Shown: positions 16,458 through 24,964, numbered from the stretch's first letter. The stretch: 64,000 nucleotides of DNA from Bradyrhizobium sp. CIAT3101 (GCF_029714945.1 NZ_CP121634.1:4671001-4735000), one strand, 5' to 3'. The notes: generated from the letters alone by a model not told the origin. Made by a program: numbers and translations.

Positions 16458-18105
16458 CGCCGTAGAACGTCATCTGGTAATCGTGGAACAGCGCGTTGCG
16501 ACGTTCGGCGGTCGTGCCTGCATACGGCGAGGCGCTGGTCGCGCCGGTCGATGTCTCGTTGAATGACATGTAGGTGCCGTTGTTGGAACGGCTGGCCTTG
16601 GGCCAGGCCGGCAAGCCCTCTCCGTTGGGATCGCCCGTCTTGACGAAATTGGCCCACATCGAGGAGGCCTGCTCGGCCAGCTCGAAATCATAGGGCGCCC
16701 ACGGGCGTTGGCCGGGCTCGTTGCGAAGCGAGTTGAAGGTGTACCAGAGGTCGGACGAATGCCACGCGCCGTAGTATTCGCGATCGCGTCCGGGCGTCGG
16801 GTGGTTGAAGTAGAAGACGTAGACCTTGCTGGACGGGTTTCGGGCCGTGAGAAGTGAGCCCGCGATCCGGTTCTGCTCGAGCAGCAGGTCGGCCTGGGCC
16901 TTGAGGTGCTGGCGGTAGGCGTCGCGTTCGGTGGACGCCGGGTACAGCTTCTCGAACGCATATTTGGCGTAGAGCTGTTCGCCGAGCAGCTTTTTCCAGT
17001 AGGCATGGAAGGCCGGGATCTCCATGACCTTGTCAGGCGCACCGTCGAGCGCGGTCCGCTCGTCGGCGACGGTGCCGACGATGACGTCGACGCCATTGAG
17101 GGCACCCTCCTTCGTGAGGTCTACCGAGTCCGTCGTCAGGACGTGACCGTCGATGACCGCGTACATGTTGCTGGTGACGGCGTACATGGCGTCGACCTTG
17201 GCCGGATCTTTGTAGAAGTCCTCGGCCGGCAGTTTCCTGAGATCGTCAAGCGTCTTGCCGGGAAAGGCCTTCTCGAACACCGGCCCGGCCGCAGCCGTCT
17301 TGTCCGCGAGCGTGACGTAGTTCGGCTTTCCCGGCTGCGCCATCACGGTGGGGCTCGAGTGCATGATCGCGCGCTGGAACAGGCCCTTGGAGAGCGGCGT
17401 GGACATGACGCTTCTGACATTGCGCGATCCCGCCGATTGCCCGGCAATGGTCACCTTGCCGGGGTCACCGCCGAACGCGCCGATGTTCTTGTGCACCCAT
17501 TTCAGCGCCTCCACGGCGTCGAGGATCGCAAAGTTTCCGGCGCCCTCCTCCTTCATTCCGGGCAAAGCGAGGAAGCCCATGATGTTCAGGCGATAGGCGG
17601 CCGAGACGACGATGATACCCTTGGCGGCGAGCTTGGCCGCGTTGAACTCGACCTCGGAATTGTTGCCGTGGCGGTTGCCGCCGCCGTGGTAGTACACCAT
17701 CACCGGAAGCGCCGCGCCGGCAGGTTTTGCCGGCACCCAGATGTTCAGATAGAGGCAGTCTTCGCTGTCTTTGGGATCCTTCGCCGGGTCCCAATAATAT
17801 TCATTGAAGTAGAACGTGCCCGGCGGATTGGCGCTGGCGAGTTGGGTGCACCGGTTTGGCCACGCGCCGCTGTCCTTGACGCCCGACCAGGGCACCACGG
17901 GCTGAGGTGACTTCCAGCGGTTGCCGCCCACCGGAGGTGCTGCGAACGGCACCGCTTTGTAGATGGAAACTCCGGCGACATCGGATGCGACACCGCGGAT
18001 TTGCCCGCCCTCCACGGCGATGGCGGCATCGGGTGTCTGCGCCATGGCGGGCGAAACGGTCAGTCCCGCCACAGCCACGACGGAAAGCATCCTGCTGAGC
18101 TTCAT
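16447..18105 (-). CDS. Secreted type-B carboxylesterase
   Basis: This alpha/beta-hydrolase of the type-B carboxylesterase family (552 residues) has a Sec signal peptide (MKLSRMLSVVAVAGLTVSPAMA). The oxyanion hole is YYHGGGN, the nucleophile motif is GQSAGS, and the histidine is in GAWHSSDLWYTF, matching the GAxHGxELxYVF motif of the family. EDCLYLNIWVP is a further signature. It would hydrolyse esters in the periplasm or outside the cell. Family members include para-nitrobenzyl esterases, which fits the nitro cluster next door only by association. It is transcribed on the minus strand, 148 bases after the KstD-like gene, and may be read with that operon or from its own promoter. Confidence 0.88.
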   Translation of the reverse strand: MKLSRMLSVVAVAGLTVSPAMAQTPDAAIAVEGGQIRGVASDVAGVSIYKAVPFAAPPVGGNRWKSPQPVVPWSGVKDSGAWPNRCTQLASANPPGTFYFNEYYWDPAKDPKDSEDCLYLNIWVPAKPAGAALPVMVYYHGGGNRHGNNSEVEFNAAKLAAKGIIVVSAAYRLNIMGFLALPGMKEEGAGNFAILDAVEALKWVHKNIGAFGGDPGKVTIAGQSAGSRNVRSVMSTPLSKGLFQRAIMHSSPTVMAQPGKPNYVTLADKTAAAGPVFEKAFPGKTLDDLRKLPAEDFYKDPAKVDAMYAVTSNMYAVIDGHVLTTDSVDLTKEGALNGVDVIVGTVADERTALDGAPDKVMEIPAFHAYWKKLLGEQLYAKYAFEKLYPASTERDAYRQHLKAQADLLLEQNRIAGSLLTARNPSSKVYVFYFNHPTPGRDREYYGAWHSSDLWYTFNSLRNEPGQRPWAPYDFELAEQASSMWANFVKTGDPNGEGLPAWPKASRSNNGTYMSFNETSTGATSASPYAGTTAERRNALFHDYQMTFYGVSE

Positions 18106-18253
18106 GGTTTCCTCCGCGCGGCCATCGGTCGTGGCCGATGGCTCTCTTGTTGATTTGCGGACTACATTGGACGAGTGCAGGCCCGAGCACTAATGCCGTA
18201 TCGGAATGATTTGAGAACAAAACGGCATGTCCGAGAGACTGCAACGACGTGCT

Positions 18254-19984
18254 TTAGCGCGGTGGCGGATCGATAAATCTGCGCAACGTTCCCGCAGCAT
18301 CCATCGCGGCGCACCAGCCGAATACGAGCGCCGGGCCGATCATCGTGCCAGGACCCGGGTACGTTCCGCGAAAGATCGAGGATGCATCGGTGCCGACCGC
18401 GTACAGCCCGGATAATCTCTTCCCGTCGCGAGACAACACCCGGCCGCATGAATCCGTGCGCAAGCCGGCGCTGCTGGCGAGGTCCGACGGCCAGACGGCC
18501 ACCGCATAATATGGCCCTGGCCCGATCCGTCGCAGGCATGGGTTTGGCTTGGCCTTGGGATCGCCATTGAACCGATTCAGTTCGCTGGCGCCCCGGCCGA
18601 AGTCTTCGTCGATCCCGGTTTCTGCAAAGCCGTTGTACCGCTCGACTGTCTGCGCGAGCTGGTCGGGGTCCACGCCGATCTTGCGGGCCAGGGCCGCGAC
18701 GGTGTCGCCTTCCATCAGATATCCGGCCCCCAGGAAGCCGCTCAAATTCCTGGTCCCGGGGTGAACCAACCCGAGGCCAAAATCCCTGATGAAGGCACGG
18801 TCGCAGATCATGAAAGCTGGTGTCGTTGACGCTGCCGACGCGTTCGAGCGCAGCATCGCTGCGACGAAGTCGTGGTAGGAGTCCGCTTCATTCACGAAGC
18901 GGCGCCCCGATTTGTTCACGGCCAGCAGTCCCGGCTTGGCCCGATCGAGCATGATGTGCGGGAAGACCGAGACATGGCCGTCGGCCTGCGCCATCACCGA
19001 GCTCGGCATCCACAAGGCCGGGCTTTCGAGGTCGCGCTCGATCACGGCGTTGGCACGCTCGGCCGCCAAAATGCCGTCTCCGGTGTTTGATGAGGACACA
19101 AGCGAAAAGCGCTGCGCCGCCTCCGGAAACAGCCGCTCCCGAAGCTCGCGGCTCCAGCCGATGCCGCCTGTCGCCAGCACCACGCCCTTGCGCGCACGTA
19201 TGGCCATCTCTCCGGTCGGAGACGACAGCACGGCACCGACGATGTCGTCGCCTTCACAGATGATCTCGCGAAGTGCTGTCCCAAACCGCAAGTCGACGCC
19301 GGTGCGACGGACACTGTCGAACAGTCTCGCGACAAGCGCATTGCCCATGATCAGGCGCGTCCCGCGCTTGTAGCTCAGCCGATCCAGGGCATGGCGCGTG
19401 AGGAGGCTGACGACGTGCTTGAAGTGTGTCCAGTTGCGGAAGGGCGCCAGCAAGGGCGGAATGTCTGCCTTTCCGACCATCAGGCCGCCGAGAACCATGA
19501 ACTCCCGGCGCGGCGGCCTGACCCGGGCAAAGTCTCGGCCCAGCCGGCGGCCGTCGAACGGAAGTGCCCCAAGGGCCCGCCCGCCGATCGCCGCGCCCGG
19601 CAGGTTCTTGTAGTCGGGGTGGACCGGGGGCGCCACGAATTGCACGCTCGTCTTCTGCTCGAGATAATCGAGCACGATCGGGCCTGCCTTCAGGAACATG
19701 TCCAGTCGTTCGTCCGTCGCGTGCGCGCCGAGCATCGCGGCGAGATAGGTGCGCGCGGCCTCGACCGTATCTGGCGTGCCCGCGCGCTGTCCCTGCCGGT
19801 TGCCCGGAATCCAGACGGTCCCGGCGGAGGTTGCGGTCGTGCCGCCCACCATGTCCGACTTTTCGCAAAGGATGACATCGAGTCCCTCGAGGGCGCTGAC
19901 CAACGCGGCGGTCATGCCGGCCGCACCGGCGCCGACGACCAGCAGATCGGTCTCCACGTCGAAGGAGCGATCGCCTTGCGGCAT
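18254..19984 (-). CDS. FAD-dependent dehydrogenase, 3-ketosteroid-dehydrogenase (KstD)-like
   Basis: This flavoprotein belongs to the fumarate reductase/3-oxosteroid 1-dehydrogenase superfamily (576 residues). The FAD-binding motif VVGAGAAGMTAA is near residue 20, with GGTTATSAGTVWIPGN after it, and the second FAD segment (GLYAVGTDASSIFRGTYPGPGTMIGPALVFG) lies near the C-terminus. The TYPGPG sequence corresponds to the Tyr and Gly that polarise the ring ketone in KstD enzymes, so a cyclic ketone substrate is likely. ATG at 19984 lies 16 bases after the TIM-barrel gene. It is the last gene of the TRAP2-aroQ operon. A steroid substrate is not implied: no steroid genes are present and the neighbours act on small ring acids. 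Confidence 0.82.
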   Translation of the reverse strand: MPQGDRSFDVETDLLVVGAGAAGMTAALVSALEGLDVILCEKSDMVGGTTATSAGTVWIPGNRQGQRAGTPDTVEAARTYLAAMLGAHATDERLDMFLKAGPIVLDYLEQKTSVQFVAPPVHPDYKNLPGAAIGGRALGALPFDGRRLGRDFARVRPPRREFMVLGGLMVGKADIPPLLAPFRNWTHFKHVVSLLTRHALDRLSYKRGTRLIMGNALVARLFDSVRRTGVDLRFGTALREIICEGDDIVGAVLSSPTGEMAIRARKGVVLATGGIGWSRELRERLFPEAAQRFSLVSSSNTGDGILAAERANAVIERDLESPALWMPSSVMAQADGHVSVFPHIMLDRAKPGLLAVNKSGRRFVNEADSYHDFVAAMLRSNASAASTTPAFMICDRAFIRDFGLGLVHPGTRNLSGFLGAGYLMEGDTVAALARKIGVDPDQLAQTVERYNGFAETGIDEDFGRGASELNRFNGDPKAKPNPCLRRIGPGPYYAVAVWPSDLASSAGLRTDSCGRVLSRDGKRLSGLYAVGTDASSIFRGTYPGPGTMIGPALVFGWCAAMDAAGTLRRFIDPPPR

Positions 19985-20000
19985 TCGGAGCACCCTTCCC

Positions 20001-20819
20001 TCAGGACTTCGCGCGCGCCCTCTCGACCACGGCCTTGCCCGCCGCGAGTGCCCGGCGCGCCCGGGTTTCGGCATCGACGGTCTTCGCGAGCTGGACGGTC
20101 GGAACCTCGATGCTGATGGTGAGGTCGTCCGGTATCGCCCTCGTCAGTTCAACAAGGTCGATGCCGCCCTCGCCCGGAAACATCCGCTCCTCGCGCGCGG
20201 CATGGATGAGCTGCTCCGTCGTCGTCGGACGCTCAGTCGGACCGTCGCAGAGCTGCCAATAGTGCAGCCGATGTGCCGGGATGGTGCGGAGATCGGCAAG
20301 CGAGCTCTGCGATCGATCGAAATGCAGCGCATCGACCAGAATGCCGGCAGAGGGATGGTCGACATCGGCGACGATCCGCATCGCGGTCTTGAGGTCCGGA
20401 ACGCTGGTCCAGGGCATGAATTCCAGGTCGGACGTCAGTCCGAACGCGGCAGCCGCCTCGCAAAACCGATGGTAGCGGTCCGAAAACCGCGTCAGATCCG
20501 GATCGTAGGCGGCGACGAGGATGTGCCGCGCGCCAAGACGCGCGCCCGTTTCGAAGAAGGGCGTGAAGGACGCGACATCGGTTTCCGGCCTGAACGCGAC
20601 GACCTCGAGATCGGCAACGCTCACGCCCGTCGCCTGCAATCGCGCCAGCGTCTCCCGCAAGAGCGGTGCATCGTCCATCAGGCGGTAGGCAATTCCGCCC
20701 GGCGTTGCCGGCAGCAGCCTTAGCCCGACTTTCTCGTAGCCGCAGCGCGCCGCCAGCGCGATCATCTCGGGCGGCGCAAGCTCGAGCACGGTCAGGGCGG
20801 CGAGCGAGAAACTTGCCAT
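20001..20819 (-). CDS. TIM-barrel isomerase/dehydratase of the xylose-isomerase-like family
   Basis: This 272-residue metal-dependent TIM-barrel protein belongs to the sugar phosphate isomerase/epimerase superfamily, which also contains 3-dehydroshikimate dehydratases. Candidate metal ligands are Glu133 (SDLEFMPW), Asp163 (ILVDALHF), Gln189 (YWQLCDG) and Glu238 (SIEVP). The Glu/Asp/Gln/Glu set and its spacing resemble what I remember for the QsuB-type 3-dehydroshikimate dehydratase domain. Its start ATG overlaps the stop of the preceding gene (ATGA), and it lies between the unknown gene and the flavoenzyme in the TRAP2 operon with an AroQ homologue. Dehydration of 3-dehydroshikimate or an analogue is a plausible role; epimerisation is the alternative. 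Confidence 0.75.
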   Translation of the reverse strand: MASFSLAALTVLELAPPEMIALAARCGYEKVGLRLLPATPGGIAYRLMDDAPLLRETLARLQATGVSVADLEVVAFRPETDVASFTPFFETGARLGARHILVAAYDPDLTRFSDRYHRFCEAAAAFGLTSDLEFMPWTSVPDLKTAMRIVADVDHPSAGILVDALHFDRSQSSLADLRTIPAHRLHYWQLCDGPTERPTTTEQLIHAAREERMFPGEGGIDLVELTRAIPDDLTISIEVPTVQLAKTVDAETRARRALAAGKAVVERARAKS

Positions 20820-21475
20820 CAGCCGAAATCCGCGATGCGGGCGTCGAGCGTAAACATGGTTTGATAGACTTCCGGCTCGCTCGCTCGCCCAAGAATGTCA
20901 GGCGCAATCGTGCGCGCCCGCTGCAAGGCGGCCTGTAGCGAGGCTTCATCGAGCGCCTCGATCAACAGAAGGCCCGAGAAGAAGCCCTCCTCCTTGCGCA
21001 TGCCCTTTTCCGTCGTCGGCACCGATGTCCTCGCCTCGTCGGTTGCTCCGATCTGCACGGCGGCGACCCCGTCGCACGCGACCAGCGCCTCGGCCAATGT
21101 CATGGGGTTACCAGGCAGCTTCTCGATCCGGAGCGCCAGAATTGTGGCCCCCTCGCCCCGCCCTGCCCGCGCCAGCATGGCGCCGCCGCCCCGCAAGAAA
21201 TTGCCAAGCCTTGGCATGATGCGCTGTGACCACGGCGTCGGCGCGTTGAGGCGTGCCAGATAGGCTTCGCCGTCGAGCACCTCGGGTGTTTCCAGCTCGT
21301 ACAGGATGAAGAAGCGATTGATAGCGTCCCGCGTGGTGCAGAACACGCGCGATGCGAGAAACCCCTTCGTGGTCACGCGCTCCGTGGTGTGCTCGCGCGT
21401 CAGCCAGTGCCGGTAATCGGTCAGGTCCTGCGCTGCGACATCGCTCCAGATGGCGAGAAATCCCGATCCGCGCAT
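20819..21475 (-). CDS. Conserved protein of unknown function, two ferredoxin-like (EthD/DUF4286-like) halves
   Basis: I do not recognise a function. The 218 residues appear to form two alpha/beta halves. The first (FLAIWSDVAAQDLTDYRHWLTREHTTERV, quoted by its ends at residues 5-33) has the xxYxxWxxxEH pattern of dimeric alpha-beta barrel proteins of the EthD/DUF4286 type. The second (LLLIEALDEASLQAAL) is a strand-helix unit of the same sort. Such small barrels are often auxiliary enzymes or isomerases in ring-degradation clusters. It is tightly packed in the operon: 15 bases after aroQ and overlapping the TIM-barrel start by one base. That suggests a role in the same pathway. Confidence 0.6.
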   Translation of the reverse strand: MRGSGFLAIWSDVAAQDLTDYRHWLTREHTTERVTTKGFLASRVFCTTRDAINRFFILYELETPEVLDGEAYLARLNAPTPWSQRIMPRLGNFLRGGGAMLARAGRGEGATILALRIEKLPGNPMTLAEALVACDGVAAVQIGATDEARTSVPTTEKGMRKEEGFFSGLLLIEALDEASLQAALQRARTIAPDILGRASEPEVYQTMFTLDARIADFG

Positions 21476-21490
21476 CCCGCTCTCCTGAGG

Positions 21491-21985
21491 CTATGCCCGA
21501 CCCGCGACCGCTAGCCCATGAAGGGCCGGCGGGATCGTGGCAGGCAATTGTCCGAGCTTTTGGACGGCCGCCAGCATCGCGGCGAGATAGCCGTACGGAC
21601 CCAGGCCGCAGATCACGGCCGTGCAGGCACTCGACGTGATCGAGTGGCGGTGCAGCTCGTCGCGCGCGTGGATGTTGGAGATATGCAGCTCGATCTTCAC
21701 GCCTTCAAAAATCTTGAGCGCATCGATCAGGGCGATCGAGGTGAAGGAATAGCCGGCCGGGTTGATGATGATCGCATCCGCGTTGCCATGAGCGGACTGG
21801 ATCAGGCTGACGAGCTCGCCTTCCATGTTGGACTGATGGAACGCGATCGAGACGCCGAGCTGGTCGGCCAGCGCCCGGCAGCTCGCCTCGATTTCCTGCA
21901 GCGTCGTCCGGCCGTAGATATGCGGCTCCCTGATGCCGAGGAAATTGAGATTGGGCCCGTTGAGGATCATGATGTTAGCGGCCAT
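21491..21985 (-). CDS. aroQ: Type II 3-dehydroquinate dehydratase homologue with altered active site
   Basis: This 164-residue protein has the full fold signature of AroQ, which dehydrates 3-dehydroquinate. Using the numbering of the Mycobacterium enzyme, which this sequence matches without gaps, Asn12, Arg19, Tyr24 (general base), Asn75, Asp88, His101 and Arg108 are kept. His81 is replaced by Phe (GYSFTS instead of the usual THTS), Arg87 by Ile, and Arg112 by His (LHRHS instead of FRHHS). These positions contact the substrate, so specificity may be shifted. The gene sits in a catabolic TRAP operon rather than with accBC, as the biosynthetic aroQ often does. A quinate/shikimate-like or modified cyclohexane acid substrate is inferred. 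Confidence 0.8.
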   Translation of the reverse strand: MAANIMILNGPNLNFLGIREPHIYGRTTLQEIEASCRALADQLGVSIAFHQSNMEGELVSLIQSAHGNADAIIINPAGYSFTSIALIDALKIFEGVKIELHISNIHARDELHRHSITSSACTAVICGLGPYGYLAAMLAAVQKLGQLPATIPPALHGLAVAGRA

Positions 21986-22017
21986 TGCCCTGCTCCGTTC
22001 CATTGTATCCGATGCGA

Positions 22018-23298
22018 CTAGCCGCCGAACCATCTTGCCGGGATCGTGACCAGCCCCGGGAACAATACCATTGCGAACAGGACGATCAGTTGCGCGATCA
22101 TGAAGGGCCAGACGCCCTTGATGATGTCCTCCATGCTGATCCTGGAGACGCCGCAGACGACGTTGAGCACGATTCCGACCGGTGGCGTGATCAGGCCGAT
22201 GGAATTGTTGATGATGAAGAGCACGCCGAAATAAACCGGGTCGATATGGGCCGCCTTGATGATCGGCATCAGGATCGGCGTCAGGATCAGGATGGTCGGC
22301 GTCATGTCGAGCGCCGTGCCCACGATCACGACCACGACCATGATCGCGAGCATCAGGATGGTGTTGTTGCCCATGAAGGGTTTTAAGAGATCGACCACCT
22401 GGGCGGAGATCTCGGACACCGTGATCAGCCAGGACGACACCAGCGCGGCGGCGACCAGGAACATGACGACGCTCGTCGTCACGGCCGACGACACCATCAC
22501 CGCGTAAACTTCCGACCATTTCAGCTCGCGATAGATGCAGGTCGCGACGAACAGCGAATAGACGGCGACGACGACGCCGGCCTCGGTCGGCGTGAAGATG
22601 CCGAAGCGCAGGCCCACGATGATGATCCCGGGCAGCATCAACGCCCAGAAACCGTCGATGACGGCGTGCAGGATCTCGCGCAGCGAGGCCCGCGGCGGCG
22701 GCGTCAGGTTCTCCTTGCGCACGACCCAGTACCAGGCGGCGCAGAGGCCCAATCCGAGCAGCAGTCCCGGCACGATGCCGGCCAGAAACAGCTTGGAGAT
22801 CGAGACGTTGGCGGCGACGCCGAAGATCACGAAGCCGATGCTGGGCGGGATGACCGGGCCGATGACGCCGCCGGCGGCGACGAGGCCCGCCGCGTAGGTC
22901 TTCTTGTGCCCCGCCGCCACCATCATCGGCACCAGCAGCGCCGCCAGCGCGGCGGCGTCGGCGGCCGCCGACCCCGACAGCGACGACAGGATGCAGGCCG
23001 CCATGATCGTGACGTAACCAAGCCCGCCGCGGAAATGACCGACCGCAACAAGGGCGACATTGACGATGCGTTTGGCCAGCCCGCCCTTGTTCATGATCTC
23101 GCCGGCGAGCATGAAGAAGGGAATCGCCATCAGCGGAAAGCTGTCGGCGCCGTTGATGACGTTCTGCGCCACGATCTGGGAGTCGAACATGTCGATCGTG
23201 CTCATCAGCGCGACGCCGCAGATGAGGAGCGCGAAGGCGATCGGCATGCCCAGCGCCATGGCGCCGAGCAGCGAGAAGGTGAAGACGGCGATCGTCAT
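22018..23298 (-). CDS. dctM: TRAP transporter large permease (DctM)
   Basis: This integral membrane protein of 426 residues has about 12 predicted hydrophobic segments and the DctM signatures GMPIAFALLICGVALM, GGLGYVTIMAACILSSLSGSAAADAAALAALLVP and GGVIGPVIPPSIGFVIFGVAANVS. It catalyses sodium-driven uptake of the ligand delivered by DctP. It starts one base after the dctQ stop codon. Downstream, aroQ starts 32 bases later, so import and the first catabolic steps are one transcription unit. Confidence 0.92.
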   Translation of the reverse strand: MTIAVFTFSLLGAMALGMPIAFALLICGVALMSTIDMFDSQIVAQNVINGADSFPLMAIPFFMLAGEIMNKGGLAKRIVNVALVAVGHFRGGLGYVTIMAACILSSLSGSAAADAAALAALLVPMMVAAGHKKTYAAGLVAAGGVIGPVIPPSIGFVIFGVAANVSISKLFLAGIVPGLLLGLGLCAAWYWVVRKENLTPPPRASLREILHAVIDGFWALMLPGIIIVGLRFGIFTPTEAGVVVAVYSLFVATCIYRELKWSEVYAVMVSSAVTTSVVMFLVAAALVSSWLITVSEISAQVVDLLKPFMGNNTILMLAIMVVVVIVGTALDMTPTILILTPILMPIIKAAHIDPVYFGVLFIINNSIGLITPPVGIVLNVVCGVSRISMEDIIKGVWPFMIAQLIVLFAMVLFPGLVTIPARWFGG

Positions 23299-23299
23299 G

Positions 23300-23809
23300 T
23301 CACTGCTCCTCCGATTCCCGGACGGCCACCATGTCCTCCTCGCTCGCCTGCCCGCTGATCACGCGGTACAGATCGTAGAGAAGGATGATTGCGGTCGATG
23401 CGCCGAAGATCACGCCGACCGCGTAGAAGATGCCCATCGACAGACCGGTCGCCGGCGCGCGATCGTCGAGGTTGATGATGGTCTGCCGCCAGCTGCCGGA
23501 GAGCAGAAGCCAGTCGGCAAACAACATCAGGCAGTAATTGAGCACGAAGCAGATGCGCTTGCCGGAGGCCGGCAGCTTCCGGATCAGGGTGTCGACGCCG
23601 AGATGGGCGTGCTCGCGCATCGCGACGATGGCCCCGAGGAAGGTCAGCCAGACCAGCAGCCAGCGCGACAGTTCCTCGGAGATCGTGATGCCGGAGTTGA
23701 AGCCGTAACGCAGCACCACGTTGCCGAAGACCAGGACCACCATGACCGCAAGACATGCGGCAATGACGGCCTTCAGGAAGGTGCAATAGAGATCGAGAGC
23801 GCGCGCCAT
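23300..23809 (-). CDS. dctQ: TRAP transporter small permease (DctQ)
   Basis: This is a 169-residue membrane protein with four hydrophobic segments and the DctQ pattern NVVLRYGFNSGITISEELSRWLLVWLTFLGAIVAMREHAHLGVD (residues about 30-73). It is the small subunit that joins DctM and DctP in the transporter. ATG at 23809 (MARALDLYC) is preferred over an upstream in-frame ATG at 23848, because it removes a 13-residue polar tail not usual for the family. The gene lies 76 bases after dctP and one base before dctM. Confidence 0.88.
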   Translation of the reverse strand: MARALDLYCTFLKAVIAACLAVMVVLVFGNVVLRYGFNSGITISEELSRWLLVWLTFLGAIVAMREHAHLGVDTLIRKLPASGKRICFVLNYCLMLFADWLLLSGSWRQTIINLDDRAPATGLSMGIFYAVGVIFGASTAIILLYDLYRVISGQASEEDMVAVRESEEQ

Positions 23810-23885
23810 GCGTGACGTCCGGGCAAAGGAGGAGCGTGAGCCGGCCATGGGCCGGCTCGGCCGCCTGCGTTAACGAAGAGGTGGA

Positions 23886-24905
23886 CTACTTCACGTCCTT
23901 GCGGATGCGCTCGACTTCGTCGTTGAAGAGCTTCACCGTCTCGGGGCGAAAGCCGGCAGAGATCTTGTCCGCGACCGGCTGCGACGTCTTGCGCATGCGC
24001 TCGGTCTCCTCGGGCGCGATCGCGTTGTACTGCATGCCCTTGGCCTGCAATTCCGCGAGCGCCTTTTCGGTCTGAGCGCGGGTCTGCTCCTTCTGGTAGC
24101 CGCGGCTCTCTGCATAGGCTTCGCGCATCAGGCGCTGCTCGGTCGGCGACAGCTTGTCCCAGAACGCCTTGCTCACCAGGATGATGTTCAGCGTGAAGGT
24201 GTGGTTGGTGGCGGAGACGTATTTCTGCACTTCGTAGAATTTGTTGGAGAGGATGACCGTGTAGGGATTCTCCTCGCCGTCGACGGTGCGGGTCTCCAGC
24301 GCCGAATACAGCTCGCCGAAGGCCATCGGGACCGGATTGGCTTTGAAGGCGCCGAAGGTCTCGAGATAGACCGGGTTCGGAATGACGCGCAGCTTGAGGC
24401 CGCTGAAATCCTCGAGCTTGGTGATGGGCCGTGTGCTGTTGGTGACGTTGCGGAAGCCGAGGCCCCAATAGCCGAGACCGATCAGGCCCTTCGACGGCAA
24501 GGTATCGAGCATCGCCGTGCCGAATTTTCCGGTCGCGAGCGCATCGGCCTGCTCGGTCGTGTTGAACAGGAACGGGAAATCGACGAGGCCGAACTCCGGA
24601 ATGACGGTTGCGAGTGAGGTCGTGGAGGCCGACAGCATTTCCTGGGTGCCGCCGCGTAGCGCGGATTGCTGCTGCAATTCGTTGCCGAGTTGTGAGGCCG
24701 CGAACTCGCGGACCTTCATCTTGCCCCCGCTCTTCGCTAGCAGGATCTCGGCGAATTTCTGCACGCCAAAGCTGACGGGGTGATCGGTGTTGTTCAGGTG
24801 CCCCCACCTGATCGTCCGCTCCTGAATGTCATCGGCGGCGGATGCGCCGACTGTCAGCGCCACGCAGATCGCCGTCGCAGACAGCGCCCGTACCCACAAG
24901 CTCAT
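23886..24905 (-). CDS. dctP: TRAP transporter substrate-binding protein (DctP), Sec signal
   Basis: This periplasmic solute-binding protein of the DctP family (339 residues) has a Sec signal peptide (MSLWVRALSATAICVALTVGASA). Family signatures are IRWGHLNNTDHPVSFGVQKFAEILLAKSGGK, the substrate-clamp arginine region GLKLRVIPNP, and FGELYSALETRTVDGEENP. The ligand is probably a carboxylate. It is the first gene of the seven-gene minus-strand operon that continues with dctQ, dctM, aroQ, an unknown gene, a TIM-barrel gene and a KstD-like gene. It is divergent from a GntR regulator across an AT-rich 228-base region. Confidence 0.92.
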   Translation of the reverse strand: MSLWVRALSATAICVALTVGASAADDIQERTIRWGHLNNTDHPVSFGVQKFAEILLAKSGGKMKVREFAASQLGNELQQQSALRGGTQEMLSASTTSLATVIPEFGLVDFPFLFNTTEQADALATGKFGTAMLDTLPSKGLIGLGYWGLGFRNVTNSTRPITKLEDFSGLKLRVIPNPVYLETFGAFKANPVPMAFGELYSALETRTVDGEENPYTVILSNKFYEVQKYVSATNHTFTLNIILVSKAFWDKLSPTEQRLMREAYAESRGYQKEQTRAQTEKALAELQAKGMQYNAIAPEETERMRKTSQPVADKISAGFRPETVKLFNDEVERIRKDVK

Positions 24906-24964
24906 CGTTACCTCCCTGGTCCCACGGGCACGAACGGCGGCTTAAGCGCTCATTTTCTCGTGCC

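Noticed and set aside
21491..21985. AroQ as the housekeeping biosynthetic enzyme
   Set aside because: It sits inside a catabolic TRAP operon and has changed substrate-contact residues. The biosynthetic copy is expected elsewhere, commonly next to accB/accC.
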